DNA from: CAYGTK01 sp964352775
GTDB taxonomy: Bacteria > Bacteroidota > Bacteroidia > Chitinophagales > CAIOSU01
Assembly (NCBI GenBank): GCA_964352775.1
Contig: CAYGTK010000158.1
Span: 1-9,895, forward strand
Reading direction: 5' to 3'
DNA length: 9,895 nt
Shown here: piece by piece, positions 1 through 5,799 of the stretch
Layout of the letters: every line of letters starts with the position of its first letter
Position numbering within the stretch: position 1 is the first letter of the stretch
The notes under the pieces: generated by a model
Seen by the model: only the letters and a program-made list of their open reading frames with translations
What the model was told of the DNA's origin: nothing
The model's database searches: none
Position numbers and translations under genes: made by a program

Positions 1-437
1 GTATATTTACCGATAGTGAACATGGTATCGCTTTCTATTAAAAATTCTGCCCTTTTTTCATTGTTCAATACTGAAATACTATCTGTTAATCTGGTGGTAA
101 ATGTTTTAATGCCCTTGTTTTTGTAATAGGCTAATCCTGCTGTTCTATCATCGTGCGAATGGGTAGCTAAGCACATTATCACTTCTTTGGCGTGTTTGTT
201 AGCAATACTGTCTAGCAGTAGCTGAAGATCAGCTGGGTTCCAAGGCGTATCTATCAGTACCACACCATCCTTGGCAACTATATATATTCCGTTTGAGGGG
301 AAAGGCTTACCATTTAGGTTTTTATAGCTAGTAAATACATAAACATCATCTACAAGATGATCTATTTCTAGGCCTGGCTGGGCGTAGAGATGACCCCAAC
401 AAACAAATAGAAGCAAAAAAACTATTGTAAAACGCAA
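1..437 (-). CDS. Subclass B1 metallo-beta-lactamase, BlaB-like (partial, N-terminal 145 residues)
   Basis: This is a zinc-dependent beta-lactamase expected to hydrolyse carbapenems and other beta-lactams in the periplasm. I translated it from the reverse strand; the C-terminal ~100 residues lie beyond the left edge. Residues 1-19 form a signal peptide (MRF, then a hydrophobic run) with a probable signal peptidase I cut at LYA|Q20. Cys13 does not sit in a lipobox, so a lipoprotein is unlikely. Next come the N-terminal strands, NGIYIVAKDGVVLIDTPW (residues 49-66) and the zinc motif HSHDD (His93, His95, Asp97) followed by RTAGL. The text THSHDDRTAGLAYYKNKGIKT closely resembles BlaB of Elizabethkingia as I remember it. 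The only usable start is TTG at 437-435, because an in-frame TGA lies at 443-441. The gene sits 13 bp after the aspartate kinase stop and is probably cotranscribed with it. The remaining zinc ligands (His196, Cys221, His263 in BBL numbering) are out of view, so activity is unproven. The family call is confident, the exact subgroup less so. Confidence 0.88.
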   Translation of the reverse strand, partial: MRFTIVFLLLFVCWGHLYAQPGLEIDHLVDDVYVFTSYKNLNGKPFPSNGIYIVAKDGVVLIDTPWNPADLQLLLDSIANKHAKEVIMCLATHSHDDRTAGLAYYKNKGIKTFTTRLTDSISVLNNEKRAEFLIESDTMFTIGKY

Positions 438-450
438 AGCTCAGTGTAGT

Positions 451-1728
451 TTAATTTCTAGCTACGTACCTGCCCATCTCTGTGGTTTCTTCTGAAAGAA
501 GTATCTCTTTTCCCTGCAGTACCTCGGCAGCTGTATCGTTTTTAAAATGGCGAATGGTTATTAGCTCTAAGCTACCTTCTTGCTTAACTTGAAAGCGCTT
601 ATTTAGCGCTTCTAAAAAGGCTGGTATTCTGCGGTCATCATCATTAATACATAAGCTAAAACACTTGGCAGCACCTTGTGTTAGGTTTACCTTAATACGA
701 TGCTGTGCACATAGGCCGAATATATCCGCCAGATCTTGCTCACTGATGAAGGATAGATCCGTAGGTGAAAGCTCAAGCAGCATTTGGTTCACCTTGAAAA
801 TGTACGAGGAGATGTCTTTATCGCGCTCTCCATTCTTACTTATGCCTGTACCTGTGCCTTCTGGACGAACGAACGACCTTACAAATAGAGGAATTCGCTT
901 GCGCTGAAGGGGTTTTATGGTTTTCGGGTGAATTACTGTAGCTCCTGCATAGGTCAATTCTAAAGCCTCGTTATAGCTAATCTTCTCCAGCAACTTAGCA
1001 TTGCTGAACCATCGTGGGTCGGCATTCAATACGCCATCTACATCTTTCCAAATGGTAAGGTCATCAGCATTCAGGCAGTAAGCCAATATAGCCCCAGTAT
1101 AATCTGAACCCTCTCTACCTAAAGTAGTGCTAATACCTGCAACCGTTCCACCTAAAAACCCTTGGGTTATAACCAGTTTGTCGCTCATCAATGGGCGCAC
1201 TTTCTGTTCCAAAAGCTTTTGGGTAACCTCCCACATCACTTGACCTTCTCGTGGTGTGTCATCTGTTTTTATTACTGTTCTAACATCTAACCAATAGGAG
1301 GGAAGACCTTGTTGCAGCAAGTAGTGATGTACAATTGTAGTAGATGTTAATTCACCAAAACCTACTATTTGATCATACAATTTACCATACTCAGCCTGAA
1401 TATCATCTAAACAATTAAATCGTTGTATGTCAAATAGTTGTTCAAATATACCTGCAGTGATGCTTCTGATTGTGTTCGTGTTATCACTAAACAAGCCATC
1501 TACCACTTCATCGTGTGCTTTGGCAATGGCCTTTATCTTCTCTATGGCAATTTCCGCCTGCTTATCATATATGGCTTGCACTACATCCTCTAATGCATTG
1601 GTGGTTTTTCCCATAGCAGATATTACCACTACTAGGCGTTCGTCACCATGACCTTGAATAATGTTAGCCACGTTTCTAATGGCATCAGCACCATTGATAG
1701 ATGCCCCTCCAAATTTGAATACTTTCAT
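451..1728 (-). CDS. lysC: Aspartate kinase (monofunctional aspartokinase)
   Basis: It phosphorylates L-aspartate with ATP to 4-phospho-L-aspartate, the committed cytoplasmic step toward diaminopimelate/lysine, threonine and methionine. At 425 residues it is the usual size for a monofunctional enzyme with no fused homoserine dehydrogenase. Visible signatures are KFGG (residues 5-8), SAMGKTTN (37-44), GFGE (123-126), TTLGREGSDYT (201-211), the nucleotide-binding WKDVDGVLNADPR (227-239) and YAGATVIHP (260-268). Residues from about 311 to 425 form the ACT regulatory region, which in this family binds amino-acid effectors. Which amino acid inhibits it cannot be read from the sequence. The ATG at 1728 lies 2 bp after the stop of the upstream acetyltransferase, and a beta-lactamase gene begins 13 bp downstream, so all three are probably one transcript. 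The symbol lysC is used generically; thrA-like naming is possible in this phylum. Confidence 0.95.
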   Translation of the reverse strand: MKVFKFGGASINGADAIRNVANIIQGHGDERLVVVISAMGKTTNALEDVVQAIYDKQAEIAIEKIKAIAKAHDEVVDGLFSDNTNTIRSITAGIFEQLFDIQRFNCLDDIQAEYGKLYDQIVGFGELTSTTIVHHYLLQQGLPSYWLDVRTVIKTDDTPREGQVMWEVTQKLLEQKVRPLMSDKLVITQGFLGGTVAGISTTLGREGSDYTGAILAYCLNADDLTIWKDVDGVLNADPRWFSNAKLLEKISYNEALELTYAGATVIHPKTIKPLQRKRIPLFVRSFVRPEGTGTGISKNGERDKDISSYIFKVNQMLLELSPTDLSFISEQDLADIFGLCAQHRIKVNLTQGAAKCFSLCINDDDRRIPAFLEALNKRFQVKQEGSLELITIRHFKNDTAAEVLQGKEILLSEETTEMGRYVARN

Positions 1729-1730
1729 AG

Positions 1731-2213
1731 CTACTTAACTAACGTTTCTATTGCCTTTTGTGATACATCACAATTCAACCATTCACCATCCATATCTACA
1801 GGGTATTTTTTGTAGAACTCAATAGCTGGTTCGTTCCAGTCTAACACTTGCCAGCGTACTTTCTTGGCTTCTATCTTTTTAGCAAACTCAAATACGGCCT
1901 TTAACAACATAGAGGCCACCCCACGGCGGCGATAGGCTTCATCTACATACAAGTCGTCTAAGTATAGCATTTTACCTTTCCAGGTACTGTAACCTACATA
2001 GTAAAAGGCAATGCCGATAATTCGTTCTTTATATTCCGCTACGGTTACATGAAACAGTGGGTTGTAGCCAAAACCATCTCGCTCAAGGTCTTTCAGGGTA
2101 ACTAACACCTCTTCAGGCGCATTCTCATAATCAGCCAACTTGCGAATGTGCCGAAGCACTAGGCGCATATCGGTTTTCACCGCGGGTCGTATGGTTACAT
2201 CACTAGCTTGCAT
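1731..2213 (-). CDS. GNAT-family N-acetyltransferase, diamine/thialysine acetyltransferase-like
   Basis: It transfers acetyl from acetyl-CoA to a primary amine, probably in the cytoplasm. The protein has 160 residues, the normal length for a single GNAT domain. Motif A is LYLDDLYVDEAYRRRGVA (residues 83-100), with the pyrophosphate-binding R95-x-x-G98-x-A100. Motif B, WQVLDWNEPAIEFYKK (121-136), resembles the VLDWNxPAIDFYK block of spermidine/spermine and thialysine N-acetyltransferases, with Tyr134 in the position of the usual general-acid tyrosine. The C-terminus EWLNCDV also fits that group. The substrate (polyamine, thialysine or another amine) is inferred from this resemblance only. It is the first gene of the probable acetyltransferase - aspartate kinase - beta-lactamase transcript and ends 2 bp before the aspartate kinase start. 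The divergent 82-bp gap to the bisphosphatase gene presumably holds its promoter, though no convincing -33/-7 pair was found on this strand. Confidence 0.85.
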   Translation of the reverse strand: MQASDVTIRPAVKTDMRLVLRHIRKLADYENAPEEVLVTLKDLERDGFGYNPLFHVTVAEYKERIIGIAFYYVGYSTWKGKMLYLDDLYVDEAYRRRGVASMLLKAVFEFAKKIEAKKVRWQVLDWNEPAIEFYKKYPVDMDGEWLNCDVSQKAIETLVK

Positions 2214-2254
2214 AACTGGTTGGTAAAGATAGCCCTTGTGTACAATTCCACGAG

Positions 2255-2266
2255 GGAAATATTTCC
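2255..2266. promoter_or_regulatory. Perfect 12-bp palindrome GGAAATATTTCC, candidate operator
   Basis: GGAAATATTTCC is its own reverse complement. It lies in the divergent gap between the acetyltransferase (start 2213) and the bisphosphatase (start near 2296), 30-40 bp upstream of the latter. The flanking bases (G and G) do not extend the symmetry. Just downstream is GATATTTG (2267-2274), one base off the Bacteroidota -7 element TAnnTTTG, but no TTG sits at the right distance upstream. A dimeric regulator site is plausible but unproven. Confidence 0.35.
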
Positions 2267-2295
2267 GATATTTGTCGTCTCAAATTTTTACTATC

Positions 2296-3324
2296 ATGAT
2301 GAACATGGGAAAAGTAGTTGTACTCGACGAATTCATTATTCAGAAGGAAAAGGGATTCCCTAATGCTACGGGGCAGTTGGCAGCACTATTGCGCGATATT
2401 GGTTTAGCTGCTAAAGTGATAAACCGCGAGGTGAACAAAGCAGGCCTAGTAGATATATTAGGCGAAGCAGGAAGCAACAACGTACATGGCGAGGAAGTGA
2501 AGAAGTTGGATGTGTATGCAAACGACGCGCTTATATCAGCTTTGAGTGCTGGTAGCGAGTGTTCGGCAATTGCATCGGAGGAGAACGATACGGAGTTGAT
2601 ATTTAATGACGAGATAAGTAAAAAGGCCAAGTATGTAGTGCTTTTCGATCCATTGGATGGTAGTAGCAATATTGACGTGAACGTTTCTATTGGTACCATA
2701 TTCAGTATTTACCGTAAAATAGACTTAGACGCTGAAACCAGCGTTCGTGACTTTTTGCAACCTGGTCACGAGCAAGTAGCTGCAGGCTATGTTATCTACG
2801 GAAGTAGTACCATGTTGGTATATACCACAGGTTATGGCGTTAACGGTTTTACACTAGATCCAAGTATAGGTGAATTCTGCCTTTCGCACCCAGATCTTAA
2901 GATACCGCAGACAGGCACTACCTACAGTATCAACCAAGGTAACTACGAGAAATTCCCAAGTGGACTGAAGAAGTATATCAAATGGGCACAGCAGATAGTG
3001 CCAGAGGAATCTCGTCCATATGGTCAGCGCTATATTGGTAGTATGGTGGCCGATGTACATCGCACACTCATTAAAGGCGGCATCTTCATGTACCCAAGCA
3101 CCGCAAGCCATCCCGAAGGTAAATTGCGCCTGATGTACGAATGTAACCCACTTGCATTCATCATTGAGCAAGCAGGTGGTACGGCTATTGACTGCCGTGG
3201 AAATCGAATTCTAGATATAGAATCAACTGACCTTCACCAACGCACCCCGATATTTATTGGTAGTGTAGATATGGTAAAAGAGGTAGATAGCTTTATGACT
3301 GCCGAGGTGGAGACTAACTGTTAG
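2296..3324 (+). CDS. fbp: Class I fructose-1,6-bisphosphatase
   Basis: It hydrolyses fructose 1,6-bisphosphate to fructose 6-phosphate, the regulated cytoplasmic step of gluconeogenesis. The open frame extends up to a TTG at 2236, but family homology begins at about MGKVVVLDEF, so the start is one of the ATGs at 2296, 2299 or 2305. I chose 2296, giving 342 residues, normal for class I. With that numbering, metal-binding acidic residues are in SEEND (94-98) and in the signature DPLDGSSNID (118-127). The substrate-binding block RYIGSMVADVHR is at 245-256, GGIFMYP at 261-267 and the C-terminal active-site stretch KLRLMYECNPLAF at 276-288. All expected motifs are intact and no frameshift is seen. 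It is transcribed divergently from the acetyltransferase/aspartate kinase cluster. The 12-bp palindrome at 2255-2266 may be part of its control region. Confidence 0.96.
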   Translation: MMNMGKVVVLDEFIIQKEKGFPNATGQLAALLRDIGLAAKVINREVNKAGLVDILGEAGSNNVHGEEVKKLDVYANDALISALSAGSECSAIASEENDTELIFNDEISKKAKYVVLFDPLDGSSNIDVNVSIGTIFSIYRKIDLDAETSVRDFLQPGHEQVAAGYVIYGSSTMLVYTTGYGVNGFTLDPSIGEFCLSHPDLKIPQTGTTYSINQGNYEKFPSGLKKYIKWAQQIVPEESRPYGQRYIGSMVADVHRTLIKGGIFMYPSTASHPEGKLRLMYECNPLAFIIEQAGGTAIDCRGNRILDIESTDLHQRTPIFIGSVDMVKEVDSFMTAEVETNC

Positions 3325-3340
3325 CCAGTATTGCTCAATT

Positions 3341-3361
3341 ACTTCTAAAATTTTTAGAAGT
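3341..3361. repeat. Near-perfect inverted repeat between fbp and the cupin gene
   Basis: Two 10-base arms, ACTTCTAAAA (3341-3350) and TTTTAGAAGT (3352-3361), are exact reverse complements around one central base. It begins 17 bp after the fbp stop. As RNA it could fold into a stem of about 8 A/U-rich pairs with a small loop, but GAGGGG follows rather than a U-run, so it is a poor intrinsic terminator. A protein-binding operator for the cupin gene or an mRNA 3'-end stabiliser are alternatives. Confidence 0.5.
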
Positions 3362-3446
3362 GAGGGGTTAGCGAAAGGTGCTAAGTTTCAAGAATGGTTA
3401 TTATTTTATCCAGATCTTTGATAACACTTAATTACATACCTACACT

Positions 3447-3881
3447 ATGAAAGCACAACAAACTATCCGTAACGGCGAAGGAGAAAACTATAATTATAGC
3501 CAAGACCATTGCTTCATCAAATTATCCTTTGACGATACTAATGGCGAATTGTGTTTTATGGAAGACACCATAAAGCCTGGGTTTCACTTAGCAAGGCATC
3601 ATCACAAAATAATGACGGAGGTATTCTACATTTTAGAAGGAGAGGTGGAGTTGATATTTGATGATGAAACCATTATTGCTAAAGCAGGTGATACTATAAC
3701 AGTTCCCCCAAATGTGTGGCACGAGGCTAAGTGCGAAAAGGGTGGTAAAATGCTAACCATTTTCAAAAATGGCCAGTTCGATCGTTACTTAGCCAAGTTG
3801 TCAACCATGAGTGATAGCGATTTTGCTGATTCAGAGCTGATGAAGTCTATATCTGCTGAGTTTGATATTTACGAGGAATGA
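3447..3881 (+). CDS. Single-domain cupin protein, function unknown
   Basis: It is a small beta-barrel metal-binding protein of 144 residues, probably cytoplasmic because there is no signal peptide or membrane segment. Cupin motif 1 is textbook: G45-x5-H51-x-H53-x4-E58-x6-G65. Motif 2 is present as G81-x5-P87-x-N89-x2-H92, with Asn in place of the usual Gly. His51, His53, Glu58 and His92 would make a complete metal site. Cupins of this type include dioxygenases, isomerases and sugar- or small-molecule-binding proteins, and nothing here picks one. The C-terminal ~30 residues are acidic (MSDSDFADSE, ending IYEE). It stands 122 bp after fbp, with an inverted repeat between, and GATCTTTG (3413-3420), one mismatch from the -7 consensus, lies upstream without a clear -33 partner. 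It converges with the acyltransferase-like gene, only 8 bp separating the two stops. Confidence 0.85.
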   Translation: MKAQQTIRNGEGENYNYSQDHCFIKLSFDDTNGELCFMEDTIKPGFHLARHHHKIMTEVFYILEGEVELIFDDETIIAKAGDTITVPPNVWHEAKCEKGGKMLTIFKNGQFDRYLAKLSTMSDSDFADSELMKSISAEFDIYEE

Positions 3882-3889
3882 TAGTTCGC

Positions 3890-4525
3890 TTATCCTAAAA
3901 CTGTTTGAAGTTTCTCTATTGCCAATGTTTTTTCACTAGGATCAACATATATGGGCTCTTGGTATTTAATTGTCCAACTAGTGAACGGTGTTGGTACTCG
4001 CTTTCTGTCCCAACCACCTAGGCGGAATTCGCCATTAGTGTGATACGTAATGGGAACAATTGGTAGGCCTGTAGCTGCAGCCATTTCTATAGCACCAAGT
4101 TTAGCTTTTTTTGGAGGTCCGGCAGGACCATCAATGGCCACTAGAGTATTATGGCCTTCCTTTAGTCTCTGTATCACCTCTTTTAGAGCTTCTTGACCAC
4201 CATGGCCTGAGCTACCTAAGGCTAATCCTTTCACTCCTTTCCAATTAAGTGCTATATGAACAGGTTTCATGAACCAAATGGGATGGTTCATCCAGAAATA
4301 AGGTTTCTGATACTTTCCCTGTGACAAAAAGTAGTGAAACAGGTCTTCGTGCCAGATCACATATATTGCGCTATCGGGTAAGGTTGGAGTAGAGTAGATC
4401 ACCTTGCGCTTTGTTAGCAGTCTGTGTAACTTTAATGTAAAGACAAAGGAAATAGCCGTAGCATAAGCCCATGAGTAGAACAGGGGCTTTGCGAACCAGG
4501 GTATATTATCAACTCGAAGAGACAT
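3890..4525 (-). CDS. DUF374 / lysophospholipid acyltransferase-like protein
   Basis: It belongs to the DUF374 group of the LPLAT superfamily, membrane-associated acyltransferases thought to act on lipid or lipid A-type substrates at the inner membrane. The substrate here is unknown. The protein has 211 residues, normal for the family. Visible blocks are YVIWHEDLFHY (residues 55-65), the counterpart of the PlsC-type His block; GSSGHGGQEALKEVIQRLKEG (104-124), a DUF374 hallmark; and AIDGPAGPPKKAKLGAIEMA (130-149) followed by GLPIVPITYH (153-162). A hydrophobic stretch at about 12-31 may anchor the N-terminus; no cleavable signal peptide is evident. The ATG at 4525 gives a start that matches the family. 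It is transcribed alone on this strand, convergent with the cupin and divergent from the DUF4430 lipoprotein across 98 bp. Confidence 0.85.
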   Translation of the reverse strand: MSLRVDNIPWFAKPLFYSWAYATAISFVFTLKLHRLLTKRKVIYSTPTLPDSAIYVIWHEDLFHYFLSQGKYQKPYFWMNHPIWFMKPVHIALNWKGVKGLALGSSGHGGQEALKEVIQRLKEGHNTLVAIDGPAGPPKKAKLGAIEMAAATGLPIVPITYHTNGEFRLGGWDRKRVPTPFTSWTIKYQEPIYVDPSEKTLAIEKLQTVLG

Positions 4526-4576
4526 GTTGGGGCGTTTAACTGGTTCTTTCCATACTTTTCTGGAACTATAAGCTTG

Positions 4577-4606
4577 TGAATAAGCGATATGGCATTCTGC
4601 TTATCA
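4577..4606. promoter_or_regulatory. Imperfect inverted repeat in the divergent gap before the DUF4430 gene
   Basis: TGA(A)TAAGC at 4577-4585 pairs with GCTTATCA at 4599-4606: 8 pairs with one bulged A and a 13-base spacer. It ends 17 bp before the lipoprotein ATG, so it could be an operator or a small leader structure. I found no cobalamin-riboswitch B12 box in this 98-bp gap. The functional call is speculative. Confidence 0.25.
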
Positions 4607-4623
4607 GTGCTTAAATTTACAGC

Positions 4624-5073
4624 ATGCAAACAAAGCTACTTCTAGTTATCGCTTTATTTCTAGCGTCTTGTGGTTCTTCCAATACCAAGGATACATCTCC
4701 ATCAGACCCTAAAACTGATGAACGAGAGGCTGTTCAAAGTGGTTTTGTGTCGTTGGTTATAGCCTACAATGATAGTTCGAAGCAAGACCTTGAATTGGAT
4801 AGTATATCATGGAAAAAGGGCATGTCAGTTAGCGATGCCATGCGATCACTTTCAGGTAAAGTACCCGTAAAAACGAAGAGCTATACAGGTATTGGTAAGT
4901 TGTTGGTGGCTGTTGATGGTGTTGCTGTGACAGATGAGGCATTTTGGTATCTTTGCGTTAACGATACAGCATCTGCCAAAGGCATGGACGATAGAGTCTT
5001 AGCTGCGGGCGATAAGGTGTTGTGGCATTTTGGAAAAACTAACCCATGCGCTAAGAAAGGCATGGAATTTTAG
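4624..5073 (+). CDS. DUF4430 domain lipoprotein
   Basis: It is a secreted, lipid-anchored protein of 149 residues. MQTKLLLVIALFLASC forms a lipoprotein signal peptide with lipobox L13-A-S-C16. A low-complexity Ser/Thr/Asp/Lys linker follows to about residue 38, then one DUF4430 domain (about 41-137). The domain is recognised by GMSVSDAMRSL (66-76), LLVAVDGV (93-100), FWYLCVND (107-114) and AAGDKVLWHF (127-136). DUF4430 is related to the C-terminal ligand-binding domain of transcobalamin/intrinsic factor, so a small-molecule-binding role, possibly a cobalamin-like ligand, is a reasonable inference. The DUF6580 membrane protein begins 12 bp after the stop, implying one operon and a possible binding-protein/transporter pair. 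Cys111 and Cys142 could form a disulfide. The call to the domain family is confident; the ligand is not known. Confidence 0.82.
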   Translation: MQTKLLLVIALFLASCGSSNTKDTSPSDPKTDEREAVQSGFVSLVIAYNDSSKQDLELDSISWKKGMSVSDAMRSLSGKVPVKTKSYTGIGKLLVAVDGVAVTDEAFWYLCVNDTASAKGMDDRVLAAGDKVLWHFGKTNPCAKKGMEF

Positions 5074-5085
5074 ATAGAAAGAAGA

Positions 5086-5649
5086 ATGAAGAACTTAAGT
5101 CAGAAACATATACTCGTTGGCATTTTATTAGTGGCTGTTATCTTATTGATGCGCAGTATACCACATATGCCCAACTTCACGCCTGTAGCAGCTATTGCAC
5201 TATTTGCAGCGTTCTATATCCCAAACCGATTTGTAGCTTGGCTTATTCCAATGGTAGGTATGCTTTTAAGCGATATTCTATTTTTAGACCACTACGCATG
5301 GCAAATGATGTTGTTCAACTATGTAGCCATCTCTATACCAGTAATTTGGGGGCCAATGTTACGCCGCTATCAAAATAGCAAGCCTGCTAAGCAAGGTATT
5401 GCCTTGTTTGGCTGGGTATCGCTAGGTTCTTTAGCGTTCTTCTTGTTGTCTAACTTAGGCGTGTGGATGTTCGGCCAGATATATGCCCTTACATTGGGAG
5501 GATTGGTTTACTGCTATGTAGCTGCATTACCGTTCTTGCTCACTACTTGGTTAGGAGACTTATGCTACGGCACTGTCTTATTCGGAGCATATGAGTTCGC
5601 TGCTAAACGTGCAACACAAAGCCAGCTTGAAGCTTCTGAAGCAGCCTAA
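5086..5649 (+). CDS. DUF6580 multi-spanning membrane protein, putative ECF-like S component
   Basis: It is an inner-membrane protein of 187 residues with about six hydrophobic segments (roughly 8-22, 33-46, 49-66, 74-92, 107-127 and 135-170). Family marks include PNFTPVAAIALF (29-40), MLLSDILF (59-66), LSNLGVWMFG (121-130) and TTWLGDLCYG (153-162). DUF6580 proteins resemble substrate-binding (S) subunits of energy-coupling-factor vitamin transporters in size and topology; that relation is an inference. No EcfT or ATPase gene is nearby, so if it is an S component it must share an energising module encoded elsewhere or work alone. It follows the DUF4430 lipoprotein by 12 bp with a purine-rich spacer (AGAAAGAAGA), so the two are probably cotranscribed. 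The C-terminus is a short cytoplasmic-looking charged tail. Substrate unknown; a vitamin such as cobalamin is a guess from the partner. Confidence 0.78.
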   Translation: MKNLSQKHILVGILLVAVILLMRSIPHMPNFTPVAAIALFAAFYIPNRFVAWLIPMVGMLLSDILFLDHYAWQMMLFNYVAISIPVIWGPMLRRYQNSKPAKQGIALFGWVSLGSLAFFLLSNLGVWMFGQIYALTLGGLVYCYVAALPFLLTTWLGDLCYGTVLFGAYEFAAKRATQSQLEASEAA

Positions 5650-5704
5650 TTATTAAACTTTTGAGGTATTATTGTGTGAAGTGAAAATTTATTTCGCCCG
5701 CACC

Positions 5705-5735
5705 TTGACATCGGTAAACTTCTGACGTATATTCG
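5705..5735 (+). promoter_or_regulatory. Predicted promoter (TTGACA - 17 bp - TATATTCG)
   Basis: TTGACA at 5705-5710 and TATATTCG at 5728-5735 are 17 bp apart. Read the Bacteroidota way, TTG (5705-5707) is followed after 20 bp by TAnnTTCG, one mismatch from TAnnTTTG. Transcription would begin near 5741, about 60 bases before the ATG at 5800. It is the best promoter match in the 150-bp gap after the DUF6580 gene and implies that the next gene is transcribed separately. Confidence 0.5.
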
Positions 5736-5746
5736 GGACGCTTTAC

Positions 5747-5774
5747 AACGAAACTATTCTATGTAGATTTCGTT
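5747..5774 (+). promoter_or_regulatory. Inverted repeat in the predicted 5' leader of the small membrane protein
   Basis: AACGAAA (5747-5753) and TTTCGTT (5768-5774) are exact reverse complements separated by 14 bases. They lie just downstream of the predicted transcription start and 25 bp before the ATG. A leader hairpin or an operator are both possible; the stem is short and this may be chance. Confidence 0.25.
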
Positions 5775-5799
5775 TATATAAGAAAGGCACCACCTCAAA

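Noticed and set aside
2236..2295. N-terminal extension of fructose-1,6-bisphosphatase from a TTG at 2236
   Set aside because: The extra 20 residues have no counterpart in the family and the region holds the 12-bp palindrome and promoter-like sequence; start placed at 2296.
2854..3171. 105-residue reverse-strand frame inside fbp
   Set aside because: It lies wholly opposite a conserved enzyme gene with no recognisable motifs; a shadow frame, as are the smaller ones inside lysC, the DUF4430 gene, the M28 gene and msrB.
4526..4623. Cobalamin riboswitch upstream of the DUF4430 gene
   Set aside because: The gap is too short and no B12-box-like sequence was found.
4432..4629. 65-residue reverse-strand reading frame overlapping the acyltransferase-like gene
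   Set aside because: It overlaps that gene's 5' end in another frame and has no signal, motif or composition typical of a protein; treated as a shadow.
4631..4638. CAAAGCTA, an exact reverse-strand TAnnTTTG, as promoter of the acyltransferase-like gene
   Set aside because: It lies inside the DUF4430 coding region, over 100 bp from the target start, with no -33 TTG at the right spacing.
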